A stretch of 44,559 nt of DNA from Trichoplax sp. H2 (lineage: Eukaryota; Placozoa; Uniplacotomia; Trichoplacea), in the NCBI GenBank assembly GCA_003344405.1, contig NOWV01000340.1:1-44559 (forward strand), in the 5' to 3' direction. The notes beneath the pieces were generated by a model, which was given only the letters and a program-made list of their open reading frames with translations, made no database searches and had not been told where the DNA came from. Made by a program: the position numbers and the translations under genes. This document shows positions 23,986 to 37,004 of this stretch, in pieces. The stretch's first letter is position 1. Every line of letters begins with the position of its first letter.

Positions 23986-26635
23986 TCGATAATGCTATCT
24001 GCCAAAAAGCCGGTTCTATATTGAAAGACAATACATCTAAATTATAAGCTGACTAAATAAGGGTAAGCAAACAAAATGCCCTCAAATAAACATTCCTACA
24101 GTTAGCAAAGTAAAAGGTAGAAGAACATACGGTACACGAAGTCTAGCGAGCGTGGATTCTACTAATCTTTACAATAACGTACTTCAACAATGTAACACTC
24201 AGGTTCTAACTTGATTCAGAAATTTTATTGTTTATGTTGCTAACTTGGCTAATATAATATTATTCCTACGATATCCCGGCTTTGTTCATAAAATTTTCAT
24301 CTTATGACCAATTTGTTTATTTCAATTTAGATTTTGATTAATTACAGCGAGACTATAATACATAAGAGTTAGGTCAATTTCGATGTGAAAGGGTATGTAG
24401 GCAGTTATATTGCCGATGAACGGAAGCAAATTGAGGGCGTGACAAACTTCGAGATGTCAATTTACCTTAATTTAATTCAACTTAGTAAACTTTACTAAGA
24501 TAAGATATAATACAGCATTTGAAAATAGAATATTTTATACTCACATATGGAAATTTAATATGGCTATATGAATGATTGTTATAGATAAGAATCGATCAAA
24601 ACTATATCGCACACTAGCTGCAGAAATTTGTCTTTTGCACGCATATTATGGGTCAGAATATATGCATAGGCTGATCTGGTTGCAGTGTTTGCTGATAGTA
24701 TAAGATACTTCGACTAAAGTTCTAACTACGTACAGTACCTAAAATTAAGTTTATCACTTAACATTATCTTTGTTAACTTTCAGTGATAAATATCCAGTAC
24801 GATCAAATAGTAATATGAGTAGAGAAGAGATTTACTAGCGAATGGATCTGAAATGTATATCTGTATCTCGATATAATGTTTAGTGAGCCACAGATTTAAA
24901 ATTGTTATAATTGAAATTATAAAGCCTAATAAGACCATCATTTGAGTTTATATATTTTAATACAGTACCAATTTTATAAAGTACTGGGGCCAACTATTCT
25001 ATCATTTGCGAAGAGTACTTGTTTTTTTCTTACGGTTTCAAAATTTTTTAATTTATGGGTTGGCTGCATGGCCAGATTTGAGGTTTTAGAACTTCACAAA
25101 TTATTTAAGATATGATACTAAATCATATACAGCTTTACTTTCTACATTGATTAAAAAATTTCTAACGAGGTTAGATTAACTTAACGTACTGAAACTTTTT
25201 ATTCGGAAAGGCAACACAAATTTGCAATGCAAATCCTTCCTTTACTTGGAATAGAGCACTGTTTTGGACTTAGCTTTATCTTTTTCTTCCCAGGAAATAT
25301 TAACAAAAGTAAGTTAAATCCATAAATAATATATTGCAATAATTTTTTTTATTGTAATAGCACGGTAAGTGTACTTTTAGGCCTCTCAATTTAGAAAATA
25401 TGAAAAAGACTACGGTACCTTTACCAGCGTCTATTTAGTTTGACATCCTGGATACGAAACTCCAAATTTACCCTTTGGTTCCGGCCTTCTTTAATAAATT
25501 ATAGCAATGTATAGTAAAGTCGTGATCCCTTAAAGTATGTTTCTTTCATACAGCAATAAATTTTAAATTATTTAAACTACCCTTGCTTTTCAGTTGTGAA
25601 GACTGTTGGAAGTACTTGTGAATATGATATATCAAGTACAATAATTAAAGATGAACAATTTTTTCCGTAAGACTTTGCTTGTGTTCATGATATAATAAAG
25701 TTTAAGGCATCTATCTCTGAAATTTTAAGTCGAATGTAATATTAATCGGATTAGATTTTACTGTGTTACTGATTATTTAGTAAGTTGAAGATTCGTCGCA
25801 TGTAAAAATTAGGTTTTCTAAATAAAAGTAAGAAATGATATACATGTACATTGCAAATCATAGTCCTTTTTATCTATAACCAACTCTCCTCTGCTAGTTT
25901 CCAAATTCCTAAATTTAAGTACTAGAATGTATAAAAGTGTTTTAATTTTTCATTACAACTCAAAATTATTCCTCTAAATAGGAAAAAATTTTATTAAAAC
26001 TTATAAATACACAATTTGATAAGGTCCCATAAAGATAATTTTCTTACATTATTTATATAATTCAGTTTATCGCCAATGTCATCTCTAACATAGAGGGGCA
26101 ATTAAAATGTTGCTGTATTTAAGCTCCCGAAGAATGGCGGTAGCTAATTATACATTATCAATTAGGTGCTTAGCAAAGAATTTGCATTTGGAAAAAATGA
26201 GGTTGGATAGATGGCTATCTTGCTGCTCTTATAAATTTCTAATGTTAACTACTGTAATCGATATTTCGGCAGCATTATCATATCCTGTAGCTTATATATA
26301 ATATAGGCCATATAATATTTCTATGGTCACATTTGAACTTTTTAGTGCTAATTTGATGGGTATAATTGCTGCGATAATATTTGTGACTACGCAATTGCAA
26401 CTAGGCTGTTACTATAAGATTTCAAACCAACGATCTGAACTTAGGCCATATATACAAATATTACTAATATATTCAGTAGGTATTTCTGACTTTGCCGAAA
26501 TTAATTTCGAATTTACTAATAATCTATTTTTAGAACTGCGTAAAAGTAGGAGGCAATGTCTTCTTTTGGATCGCTTCAAAATACAGTTGTAAGGAGAATT
26601 TTTTTAAGCCAAACTTGGCTTGACACAGGCAATTA
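23986..26635. other. Intergenic DNA, 3' side of GPCR-3
   Basis: No firm gene. A plus-strand frame at 26107-26592 spans 162 codons with a single in-frame TAA at 26299-26301. It ends 44 bases from the GPCR-3 stop on the other strand. Neither half shows a known domain. A rough chance estimate gives about 0.4 such frames in the window. Confidence 0.4.
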
Positions 26636-27634
26636 TTAAGGGGTTTGGCCAATACGACTAAAGCGAAATAATTTATAAAATTGCATTCTAATTGTGCTAT
26701 TTGTAATGCCATATATTAACGGATTAATAGCAGCATTAATTAAGATAAGCATAACTGCGATAACTTTAAACGTACTGGGAGTATAATTTACAACGCTACG
26801 GCGAAAAATATAGCTTTGTACACCATAAATCGTATATGGTAGCCAACAAATTAGACTACTGCCAACAATTAGTGCCGTTGTTCGAATTGACTTTTTCAAT
26901 TTGTTGTTATGGGCTTGATTCTGCAGAGACTTTTGAAAGGCCACTTTAAAAATGATGCTGTAACTACATAAGATGATAACAATTGCCGCAGCGATAAATG
27001 TCATCATGATCCAATACACTAGATAGTTATCATCATAAAATTCAAAAGAAATTCCGCAGAATAATAAAAGATTATACTTACCTAAACCGTATCTCTCTAA
27101 ACCCAACAATGGTAGCGTTGCTATGATAAATGGCAGACTCCAAATGTATATAGATGTCAACATACACTTTCGCTTACTTATATTGGAATCGTAGCCGTAA
27201 GGATTTACTACGGTAGTGCAACGATCGATACTTATTGCTGACGTTGCCGCTAGTGAAGCATCATATAGCACAAATAGAACAAATCCTTGCAGTTTGCATA
27301 GCTGAAGGCCTGAATAATCAATAATTGATGTTAAAACACTAACTGGTACAACGATCAAGCCATTAAGGAAATCGATTATAGATAGGTGAAATAATAACAA
27401 ATTATTGGTATCGTGAAGTATTGGTGAACGATAAATTATAATCAAATTAAATAGATTGCTAAAAATTGCGAGAAGGCTAATTAAGAGAGATAAGCTGATT
27501 GATATGATAAATCTAGGATCATTGTAGCGAAGTCTTAGTCTTGAGATGTTTGTTGAAGCAGTATACAAATAGAATGGTTCCGTCATATTATTCATTTGGA
27601 TATCTGTAAAGTTGATTACTTCAATAGTTGCCAT
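26636..27634 (-). CDS. Rhodopsin-class GPCR (GPCR-3), opsin-like family without retinal lysine
   Basis: An intact single-exon receptor of 332 residues. Landmarks are N60 in TM1, D88 in TM2 and C113-KLQ-GF at TM3. TM3 ends D137-R138-C139, and W165 lies in TM4. C193 sits in loop 2 within RYGLGKY...CGISFE, and TM6 has C263-W264-L-P266. TM7 has N304-P-x-x-Y308, with L298 at the retinal lysine position. Three N-terminal glycosylation sites are visible (NFT, NMT, NIS). Odd points: His replaces the TM2 Asn that is two residues before the usual NL-xxx-D spacing in the others (HLSIID), and D125 lies in the middle of TM3, unlike its paralogues. Loop 3 carries the family motif ending KKSIRTT. I chose the ATG at 27634; its context and next residues (MATI) match GPCR-1. 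No canonical AATAAA lies close to the stop. Confidence 0.95.
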   Translation of the reverse strand: MATIEVINFTDIQMNNMTEPFYLYTASTNISRLRLRYNDPRFIISISLSLLISLLAIFSNLFNLIIIYRSPILHDTNNLLLFHLSIIDFLNGLIVVPVSVLTSIIDYSGLQLCKLQGFVLFVLYDASLAATSAISIDRCTTVVNPYGYDSNISKRKCMLTSIYIWSLPFIIATLPLLGLERYGLGKYNLLLFCGISFEFYDDNYLVYWIMMTFIAAAIVIILCSYSIIFKVAFQKSLQNQAHNNKLKKSIRTTALIVGSSLICWLPYTIYGVQSYIFRRSVVNYTPSTFKVIAVMLILINAAINPLIYGITNSTIRMQFYKLFRFSRIGQTP

Positions 27635-29323
27635 CAATATTAATCTTGTTTTCGCTACAACTGATCTGATTTTACCTTTCCTAAATATTTGCGAAGTGAA
27701 AGTACTTTAAAGATTTAATAATATAGGTATCAAAAGAGAAAACGTTAGCGTAATTGACGACGTCAGGAATATTAGTATAGGTAAAACTGAATTCCTTTGC
27801 TATTTAATGTGAGCATGAGAAACCAGATGCGCTAGCTTTTATTAAGGTTCTAATAATTAACTGCCTGATAAAACTTTCTTACAGAAAAAATGAAACGTTT
27901 GAGATTCTGTATACGTCGCTGTTTACAGGAAATTAAGCTAAAACGTTACGGTTATTTCATTTTTTATTGTAATGGATAGCTTGGAATAATTTTAATAAGG
28001 GAATTCCCCATTCTATTCATATAAGCATGACGGTGCAATAAGTATAATTAATTTATTGAATAACAATTAAAAGAATTCAAGGAATAAATATTTCGATCAT
28101 TGGAAGATCTGTAGACGTTTACTAGTTATCCTTAAGTGAAATAATTTACCTTTAATTATTTATTCCATTAAATATAATATGGCAGATTTTAAAGCCTAAG
28201 TTATCCACATATCTCGATTTTAATAATAAATAAATAATCTTTAATACCTATTTACGAGCATATGTATAGAAGTATAAACCTTAAGAAAATATATGAATAT
28301 TACGGTAGTCATTAAATTAAATTTAAAATTCCATCTAGAAAACTGCATAAATCAAGAATACCAGCTTTGTTCGTTTACTTATAGTTAAAATTGATTTTGT
28401 ACGTTTTAGTGTGTGATAAAAATCGGTCAAGAAAATTCCAAAGTTGTAGAAAATTAGAAGTTCATTAGATCTAATACAAAGACTAACTACTCTCAGCTCT
28501 ACACTAAACGAATACAAGTATTGAAAGATTTCTAAAAAAATAATCAGATAATCTAATGTCTCCTGCTTTTATACTCTCTGCAGCCTTCATATCTACAATC
28601 AGCATAGCAGCATTCTCCTGTATTTTACACATATTCAGCTTATTGTTAGTTACAATATTTCACAGTAAGCCATCATTAATCAAATATGGAAATGATTACA
28701 GTATTTTTGTAGACATTATTCCTGCTACTCAAAGTGTAATGAACTAAGCATATCCTAATTTACGATTTACAATTCTATTTCCACCTCTAACCTTATTAGT
28801 AGCTCAATATCATACTGTATATAGCCATCTGAACTCTAGCATTGAGTCGATGCTTACAGTCTACAAATGTGAGCTACTAAATATATCATAAAATAAATAT
28901 AGAAAAGACACTACTGCATATCGTATTAAATATGGCTAATAGTCTACAATCACAATACTAAGTTACTTTACAGAGTGACATTTCCTAAAATTTAAAAATT
29001 ATTAATATACACTGAGTAATGAAAACTATAATGAAGAGATCCAGTTGCAATCCTAGGGTTCCCTCTCATAATGTCTTAACGTAGAATTAATATATTACCT
29101 TAAATTAATCTATAGGTTATTTACTTACAGCTGCTAAATTATGATGGTACAAAGTTCCATATTTTAGGTCTTCGTGTATGGAAAATGTACTATGCTATTT
29201 TTATATGGCTAATAGTCCGGCAAGCAATTTGATATAGGCGTACTGTCCATAACATTTCTAATAATACGTAATTATTCTCTTGTTCGTTTCATAAATAAGT
29301 TAAGTTATAAGTTGGTTATGGTT

Positions 29324-29409
29324 CTATTTTAAGAATAAAATTAATTTAATAACCTTTACAGCTTTCATTCTGGCATGCAACTAAATAGACTAAAGTGCTG
29401 ATCATTGAC
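29324..29409 (+). repeat. Diverged 85-bp direct repeat, copy 1
   Basis: It shares CTATTTTA, TCTGGCATGC, ACTAAATAGACT and ATCATT in the same order with 29856-29939, at an offset of 532. Identity is roughly 75% by eye. Confidence 0.65.
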
Positions 29410-29609
29410 GTCAAAAAGATTATAGAATATAATCAGATATAAATTAGAATATTATTTTCTAGTTTATTTCATGACTAGGTTAAGTTAGCAATTAATTTTT
29501 ATTGCGTTGATATTATGGTATTTACTACTGATGCAATGACTAATGTTAGCCTTAATTGTCAAGATATAGGTTGACTCCATATTTATTGTAATTATTTAAA
29601 TTTAGTAAT

Positions 29610-29727
29610 TTTACTAAATATGCGTGCATAAAAGAACCAGAAATTAAGGCTCGGCAAGCCAAGTACGAGGCAGAAGAGTTAGCGAAGTGTTATCCTTTAG
29701 ATATAATTTTGTTGCTCACTGGTGACA
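29610..29727 (+). mobile_element. Partial LTR remnant (LTR-e), sense strand plus
   Basis: A TATA-like GCATAAAAG is followed by a GTACGAGG...GAAG segment and GTTATCC. It ends in CTGGTGACA. The order resembles the R-U5 half of LTR-c (TATAAAAGG, GTACGAGAAGG, CTTATCC, TTTGTGACG). The left half was not found, so this is a fragment at best. Confidence 0.35.
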
Positions 29728-29855
29728 TATCGCTATTAATTTAGTTGTTTTTAGTTACTCGCTGGTAACTTCTGTTTCCTATCTAAGAAATTGAATGCAT
29801 ACCAAGATCTAAAGTCTATTATATTATTGACTACTACATCCTAATAATTAAGGTA

Positions 29856-29939
29856 CTATTTTAGAGGAAAGTAAATCTGATAACATGTACTGCTTTCACT
29901 CTGGCATGCTACTAAATAGACTGTAGTATCAATCATTAG
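29856..29939 (+). repeat. Diverged 85-bp direct repeat, copy 2
   Basis: Partner of 29324-29409. The LTR-like remnant lies between the two copies. Confidence 0.65.
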
Positions 29940-31961
29940 TATTAATCAAGTTTTTGTGGTTACTTTAACATTAAGTCTTTTCAGTTTTAGTAAATGCGAT
30001 TTAGGGACTCTTATAAAGTACATTCCCCAGACGTTAGCGAGAGCGATATATTTCATCTTGCTTTCGTATAGCCAGCTTCTGTATTCTTTAGAGAGAACAG
30101 ATCGTAAAACTATTGATTTACTCTTTCAGAGAGCTTCATACGTCAGTGTTTGTTTTCACCCTAGTATTTCAATTTACTTAAATTTGACTTCCGTTGGAGA
30201 AGGAGATTTATTACAGGTGAGTAATTTTTGACCTCACATACAAGAACATTTCACTACTGCTTCATTAATTTAGTTTTTGATAGCCTAATCACTTTAAATA
30301 TAATTTCCTATCAACAGATGCTCTTAAGAGGTGATTAATTGCAAATTTTGCTCATCTGAGAGTCGTAATTTAACGAATTTCAATAAAGGATGGTTCAATT
30401 CAAATTCGTCCTCGAATAAAGCAGGAATCATTAATGTACTCAAATTTGTGTACTTTTGCACTTATCGTAGAATACAAACTTATATATTAATGTACAATCA
30501 TAAATAAGCTAACATTTATGTCTCGACCTCATTAAAGTTTGTTGACAGAGTTCAGCCACTATTGCATGAAATTGCTGCTCTAATTAACCTACATTAGATA
30601 TTAATATTAATTTTAGTGATGTATAATTTATTGTACTCTTGTGGTCATAATCATAAAGAAGGATCAATTTAGATCTATCTTTAGCTAGAACCTTATAATT
30701 TTAGGTTATTTGATAGACAAGATGTTACGTGCGTAAAACTAGCCAAAGACTTCGTTCAATTGCAGTTTTAACAGACGAGAGCCTTCACTCCAATTTGAGC
30801 AGTGCTTATTTTATTGCAAAATAAGCCGCCTTCAATTTCATACAATTAATCGTACTTTGTCAAAAAAGCATATCAAGGTATTATAAATGTATGCATAGAG
30901 ATAAAAATTAACGAAACTTGTACTCGCATTTTCGAAGAAATAAATATTCATGATTAAAAATGGGTGATGTGCATAACATAAACTTAATAATTAAAGTGCG
31001 AGTTGATCATAGAGCGTCCATATTAATTGGATAACTTCATACTAGCTATCTCATGTTAAATTAAATACGCTTATTTATCTTAAGCTGTCACTTAATTTTG
31101 TTTATGCTAACGTTGAAATATTCAACTAAAGGACTAAATGAAGGTAAATTGACGTAAAAAATGAAAATTAAATTATTCAACGTAAGTAGTAATACACATG
31201 AATGTGCAAATTTTATTAGTGTTGTTGTATCATTTATTTTACATCGTTAATGTCAGTGTAATAATGTTTAAGATGCAAGTTGATTATTTATCATTCATTG
31301 AGACTCGAATTTTTCAACTTACATTTTAAATCGGATGGGTGATGACTAAATCTTCACAGACAAACATCAGCTTCCTAGCATTGTTTGGATTATTACGGAA
31401 TAACAATCGTTATGATAAAAATTTCGCCAGTAATTGTGACTATAATTATATGATTATCATCCTGTTTCATAACGATTTATTACTCGTATGAATTTAAAAA
31501 TTCTTGGAAATTAGGAGCAATGCAATATTTTATTTTATAAGGATTATAATATAAATGTATTTATAATTTTCGAACTACCTTAAAAAATCTCTGAAGCCTT
31601 ATCTTTAAACTTTTGATTCCGTGATGTGAAACAAATTGGAACATTATTGTTACATTTATTGGGCAAGTATTAACACAAATAAAAATTAAATTTTGCTATT
31701 TTATACTTTTTTAAACAGTAAGGATGAATTTACGTTTGATTTTATTTTGCTAAAGCCAAAACACATTGGTTTACATGCTAATTTTGATACAAATTAAACT
31801 AAGCTAGTCTTCTGTTTTTGGAAAGATTTCATAGTACAGATTAATGGAATATTATAATATAAGTATATGCACCCAAAGCACTTTAAATATCGCCATCATC
31901 ATGTTCTTCCAAATAATTAATTTTAAGTATTATAAGTGAAGAAATAAAAAAAAAAACAGAA

Positions 31962-32660
31962 TTGAAACTATCAACAACCAAAAAACCGAACAAAAAGAAG
32001 AAAGTTTTAACATACAATACTTCGACCTCGAAGGTCTTAGAAATTAAACTGGTTCTTCAGAAAAATCTTCTTTTACTCTCTACTCTAAATTTTCTGATTT
32101 CACTATCATTTACAGGCCTCGCAGAGCCCTCAGTGGTATTTAAAAGTAAACTTTTATTAACTAGTCACTATTAAGATCCATTTTAGAAAACTACTTTGCT
32201 CAACTTAAGAAAACGAAAATGATTCAAACTTCAGACACAATTCATCTTATGATTCCCTGACAAAACACTATAAAACTAATAAAGTAACTATAAAATACAT
32301 CAAGCTTCCCTTCTAACATAATTCTTAATCGCTATTACGTTATAAAAGTCTAAAATTTACCTTTAAATATCAAGATTTAGTCATAAAATAACAGTTTAAT
32401 TACATAAGGATCAACATAATCTATTCCATTTGCTATCTTATTTTCTATTTTCTCAACTAAACTTTCCTAATCTAACTTTCATGTCATGTCGTAAAATTCC
32501 AAAGTTTCAAATTTACAACAAAAAGTTCAAATTTCAAAAAATCAACTCCCACAACATTTTCCAAAAATTAAAAATTAAAATCCAAAATTTATATCTGATA
32601 CAGATCCGACCGGTTCCGGAATCTGAATCCGAAAAAATTCAAATTTTATAAAGATCACAT
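31962..32660. other. G-poor, A/C-rich tract
   Basis: Over about 700 bases the plus strand has few G (4 to 5 per 60 in most lines, one per 60 in one) while C stays normal. The tract starts with a run of ten A. Open frames here (Lys-rich at 31962-32174, Lys/Gln-rich at 32430-32651) follow from that composition and are not taken as genes. Palindromic ACCGGT and TTCCGGAA lie at about 32608-32621. Confidence 0.5.
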
Positions 32661-35254
32661 AATCGCTAGTCAAAAAATGTTACATGACAACTAAGACTAC
32701 TTTTCTGACATTAGTATTGACAGTTGATGTTTTAGAATGAAGTTGTGCAGTAGCTGTACGATTATAGCCTAGATTGCAGTACTTTAATGTCAGGTTCTAA
32801 TTCCCCTTTCTATATGGAAAGAGCTTTGTTACTAAGTCAAATTCAATTACAATTCTAATAGACTATCAAACATCCTTTCTTTAGATTAGGCGATTGCTCT
32901 TAGGTTATTCCTATAGTAATCTATACAGAGCCTTGTAAAGTAATGAAGAGGGAAAGATAGCAACTTCGCAATTTGGTCGGGTAAAACTTCAAGATACTTT
33001 CATTTTCAAGGTATTTTCTATAGTAAAGTAATATTAGTTTTATACTAATAGCTATAAAGGACTCTGCTTTTTTTGTCCTTTGCTACAATCACCTTAGTAT
33101 TTCCTTTATTATTGGCATCTGCTTTCTGTCTATACATTGTAGTGATTAGCTTAACTATCTTAAGCCCAAAATCCCTACATTTGATATAAATTTTAAATTT
33201 TAATACATGAATAAAGTGTGGCTAGGTTTCATAAAAATTTTTTCTATTATCTACTATTGTACACGAGATATCTAGATAAATATTTTGGTATGATATGATT
33301 CATGGTATCCTCCTTAAATGTTAATATAAGCGGGAATATTGGTGACTGGCATGCACAGTTTATTACTTTAATTTACGTAATTGATATGCATCTATATTAC
33401 TAACATAAATGCAATGATGATAGGGGCATGTACTACCTACTAGATGTAAACAAATTGAACTTTTTCTTAAAATTACTAAAAAATATCTCTGTGGACACCT
33501 TTTCTAAAATAATATTTATTGCAAAATTCTGTAGATATTGGCTAACAAATTCATTTGAAGAATTAAAGCAAGCATGATTAATAGCTGCCGCGTTCAATTG
33601 ATAGCAACAATTAACTAATGCATGGCTAGGAATTCTAAAAGTGCAATAGGCAAGTAAATGTAAATTGCTTACTAATAAATATCTACAAAACAAACTATAT
33701 TCACGAATTTTGCTTTTACATGATGCTCTATTTAAACGTAAATATAAAAATTGACATTTTACCGGTGTTCCATAATAGTTAACATAAAAGTTATAATCAA
33801 CTATTGAAATAAGGAGTAATAAATATATCGTCCTTCGACTACAATTTTCAAACTAATTATTGACGAAGTAATTTTTTATACTAACCTTCACATCATTCTC
33901 AGATAGTCAGCGATTATTAGTAATTATTAGACCTTGCAAGAGAAGCACTTTCAATCTATCTAAAAAAGAGTCAAAATTTATGGGTAATATCTCAAACTAT
34001 GAATATTGAATCATGTAAATAATATAATTAATGTTCAACGAGATTTTCATGTTTTACAAAATACTTCTTCAGTTGTGAAGCCATATATTAATTAAATGAT
34101 CAAGTTATCCATACTAATAGGATATGAAAAATATGACTATCATAAACTACTCTCTGTGGCAAGAGAACATAAACCAAAGTCTTAAAGTAACCTAGTGCAA
34201 TGATTTCAGCTAATTGTAGTAGTATATGTAATAATTTAGCTTAATTTTGCTAAGATACCCTAAGGTTGCTGACACTTTGAACCAAGATAGAGATTAGGGG
34301 AACAACACCAGTTTATTTAATATATTTTACTTTATAAATTAAAAAGCCGTTTAAGTGAGTCTTGCAATAGGTATAACATTATACTGTCTGACACAATCCT
34401 TCCACTATCATCTACACTAATTTGGATATTACTTGCAAGTCCTACTCTAAATTCTTAAATCATCTTACAATACATTACTAAATAAAGAAATATTCTATGA
34501 AGGAGAATACTAAATATTAACCTTCATTACATATAGTAGGTGGTTAAAAGAATTAGATAGCGCACTTGCAATTTTCTAGTATAAGACACCTTATGTCACC
34601 TTATGTAAACGCTATCATACCCTTACAGACTTCACTCGATAAGTATTTGTATCATATTAGAAGTTTACTCTATATTAAAAAAGAATTTGAGATAGATAAA
34701 GGTCATTTAAGGGCTACAAAACCCTTTTATGACACTCGTAAATTTTTAGCTAATAGTTTAAAGCTTGGAAAACTTCAGCAAGTTACGAATAAATATCAGT
34801 ACTTTATTTTTAAATGTGAAGATAAATGAGCAAAGAGCAAATTGTGATGTTAGAAAAAGTATAATATACCGATAGATATATATGTTATACACAAATAAAT
34901 ACACCTTGTAAATGGAAATGTAGAAATCACGTATGAAATATATCTGGTATATTTTATTTGTGTTTATGATAAGAAAAATGTACTGAACTAAAATGTTGAA
35001 GAAAGTGCTATAAGTACGTAACCATACTATAATATATATTATGAGTAGTAATCTGAATATAAACTATTTTGTACTGTATATGAGGCGATGTTAAGAATAC
35101 TGCAAACAGGATTGATGATGTCTAAAACATTTGCAATCAAGATTAAAATAATGAAGCCGTAGATTTCTACAAAGATTTACTTTCTTCGACACGACTGTTC
35201 TAATTTAGTATTATTTACAGTATATATTGTATACTCTAACTTATTAGTGTTATG

Positions 35255-35595
35255 AATACGCACGGATATCATCCTGCCGTACAACATTGTGACGGAAGGT
35301 TCGATATCTAGGAGGATTGAGATTTAATTGCCATTTACAATTAATACACCAACAGTTGCATAAAATTTATACTTTATTTTAAGTAGTAAAGTAAGTACAG
35401 TGAAGTAGTTACGGTAGACCAGCGTGCAAGCTGTCGTGAGTAATGTGTGAAGACTAACCAGGAAACTAACGATTTCTGAGGTGGAAGACGGCGGTATTTA
35501 TAGTTTTAAAGATACAGCACAAGCAGAGAATAGGATTGTAGAATTAGATACAATATATACTATAACAGGTCACAACATAGCTGATGATTGTAGCA
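35255..35595 (+). mobile_element. Degenerate solo LTR (LTR-f), sense strand plus
   Basis: An ACGG...CCGT inverted repeat at 35262-35280 matches the subterminal hairpin of LTR-c. An internal TTCGATATCTAGGAGGAT resembles TTCGAATAGGAGGAT in LTR-a. The right end, GGTCACAACATAGCTGATGA then TTGTAGCA, matches the sense-strand end of LTR-b (GTCACGAAGCTGATTTGTGACA) with a few changes. A TATTTATAG box lies near 35495. The target duplication is not clear, so the edges are approximate. Confidence 0.55.
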
Positions 35596-37004
35596 AATAG
35601 CAAGTACTGCAATAACTAAATACAGTAGCCTATATATGTATATGAAGTAAGCGGACTGTAGATATGTCTAAATATAAGAGTAATGCAACATGTCTATATT
35701 TAAGAGTAGAATATAGTTGCAATATATTTTAAATACACTACAAACGTAAGATAGGATGAGTGTATTGGTACTTGTTATCATGAGAGAAGTATATTCAGTC
35801 AGGTGATCTGACTTATCTGTAACCAACCAGTAGCCAAAAGACTATATACTTGTAAATGTGCGTATTGTGCAATCAGTCATTCAAGGATTCTAGGGTCAAG
35901 AAATACTTTCTAAGTAGCGAAAATCTTGAAATATCTATTGTGGAAAACATCGGTGGTATAGACCCTCTTACCTTACTAAGAGTAATTCTAATTCTATTTG
36001 GATAGATGTCAATAAAAGTAACTTGTGGAGATTACATAAATGTGAATTACTTCATCCCTGAATCTTTACCGGAGTACCTCGACGTCAAGTTATATATGAA
36101 CGAGACCGGATGCGAAATCGGTCATTTTGCAAACTGCCCGAACAACAATCCGTAATTATACAGTTGCTAATCTCATGTTATTGAAAGTGAGTCATAGCTT
36201 GGGGCTAAAGAATATTTTCATTATTAGCATGAATTTTGAAGTTTTAAAATTTATCTTGCTAATATAACTGACTAGAAGCTCACCTACATTCAATGGAATA
36301 TTTTAAATTTTAAAATTTAGACTAAAAGCCCAATTATCAGAATGAGATGCTCAGTTGATTTGGCATTCTTCAAAATAATTAGTAAGCATATTAATACGTA
36401 GTGATTCAGTGATTTTTCATTATTAATAACTCCTAAAATATGATATTCCAAGGGCGAAATTAACTGGGCATTATATCGCATTGCATAATTTTAACTGTAA
36501 GGCCATACTATGGAATTATCTCAATAATTAGTGATAGTCAATGGTGAGAATAGTTAGAGTAAAGTTAAAAATTTTGTAATAGTTTTTATATCATGTAAAG
36601 CGACTGTTGGGGTCCGTAATATTCTGCTAATTCAATTAGACCATTAATTATCTGCAAGTTGTTATTGTTATCGTATAATTTGCAAAACTGTATTACATTG
36701 ATGTCTTTTAATATTTTCAGTCGAAGCAGATCTGAACTTACCTTTACCTCAACTAAATCTATCAATTTGAGCATAATTAGGTTTAAAAGTTTTATAAAGA
36801 AATATGTTGTACGGAGAGCACTTTCTGCTTGCAGTAAGTGTTTCATAGTCAATCCAAATGAGAATTAAGAACGTTTTGCCGTAGATGAGTTACTTTATAA
36901 TTTGATGAAAAGATAATTATGTTCGTTATATAAACTATTAACATTCTCTTTATTACTTTTCAAGTATTAAATTGGTAACTAAGTATTACATAACGTATAA
37001 AGTA
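35596..37004. other. Intergenic DNA, 3' side of GPCR-4
   Basis: No firm gene. A minus-strand frame at 36586-36846 begins at an ATG and contains a perfect splice-donor consensus after its 35th codon (AAG|GTAAGT, boundary at 36742). No partner exon was found. Confidence 0.4.
36949..36954 (-). promoter_or_regulatory. Likely poly(A) signal of GPCR-4
   Basis: AATAAA on the minus strand, about 50 bases beyond the stop codon. Confidence 0.4.

Larger units (their letters stand above)
27635..35254. other. Intergenic DNA, 5' side of GPCR-3
   Basis: About 7.6 kb with no firm gene. It holds a diverged 85-bp duplicate pair (29324 and 29856), an LTR fragment (29610-29727) and an exon-like open stretch with good splice sites (29985-30216). 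A G-poor tract lies at 31962-32660. Plus-strand frames at 28556-28747 and 34566-34829 and a minus frame at 33433-33693 have no recognisable domain and are of chance length. Confidence 0.45.

Noticed and set aside
28556-28747. Hydrophobic 63-codon plus frame as a small secreted or membrane protein
   Set aside because: Short, with no homology I recognise, and hydrophobic frames are common in T-rich DNA.
34566-34829. 87-codon plus frame as a gene
   Set aside because: It opens at TTG, shows no recognisable motif and has no splice or poly(A) context.
35286-35577. A separate TG...CA element flanked by ACAT
   Set aside because: TGTGACGG...GGTCACA with ACAT on both sides looked like an insertion. 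Wider matches to the other LTRs place the true ends further out, at about 35255 and 35595.
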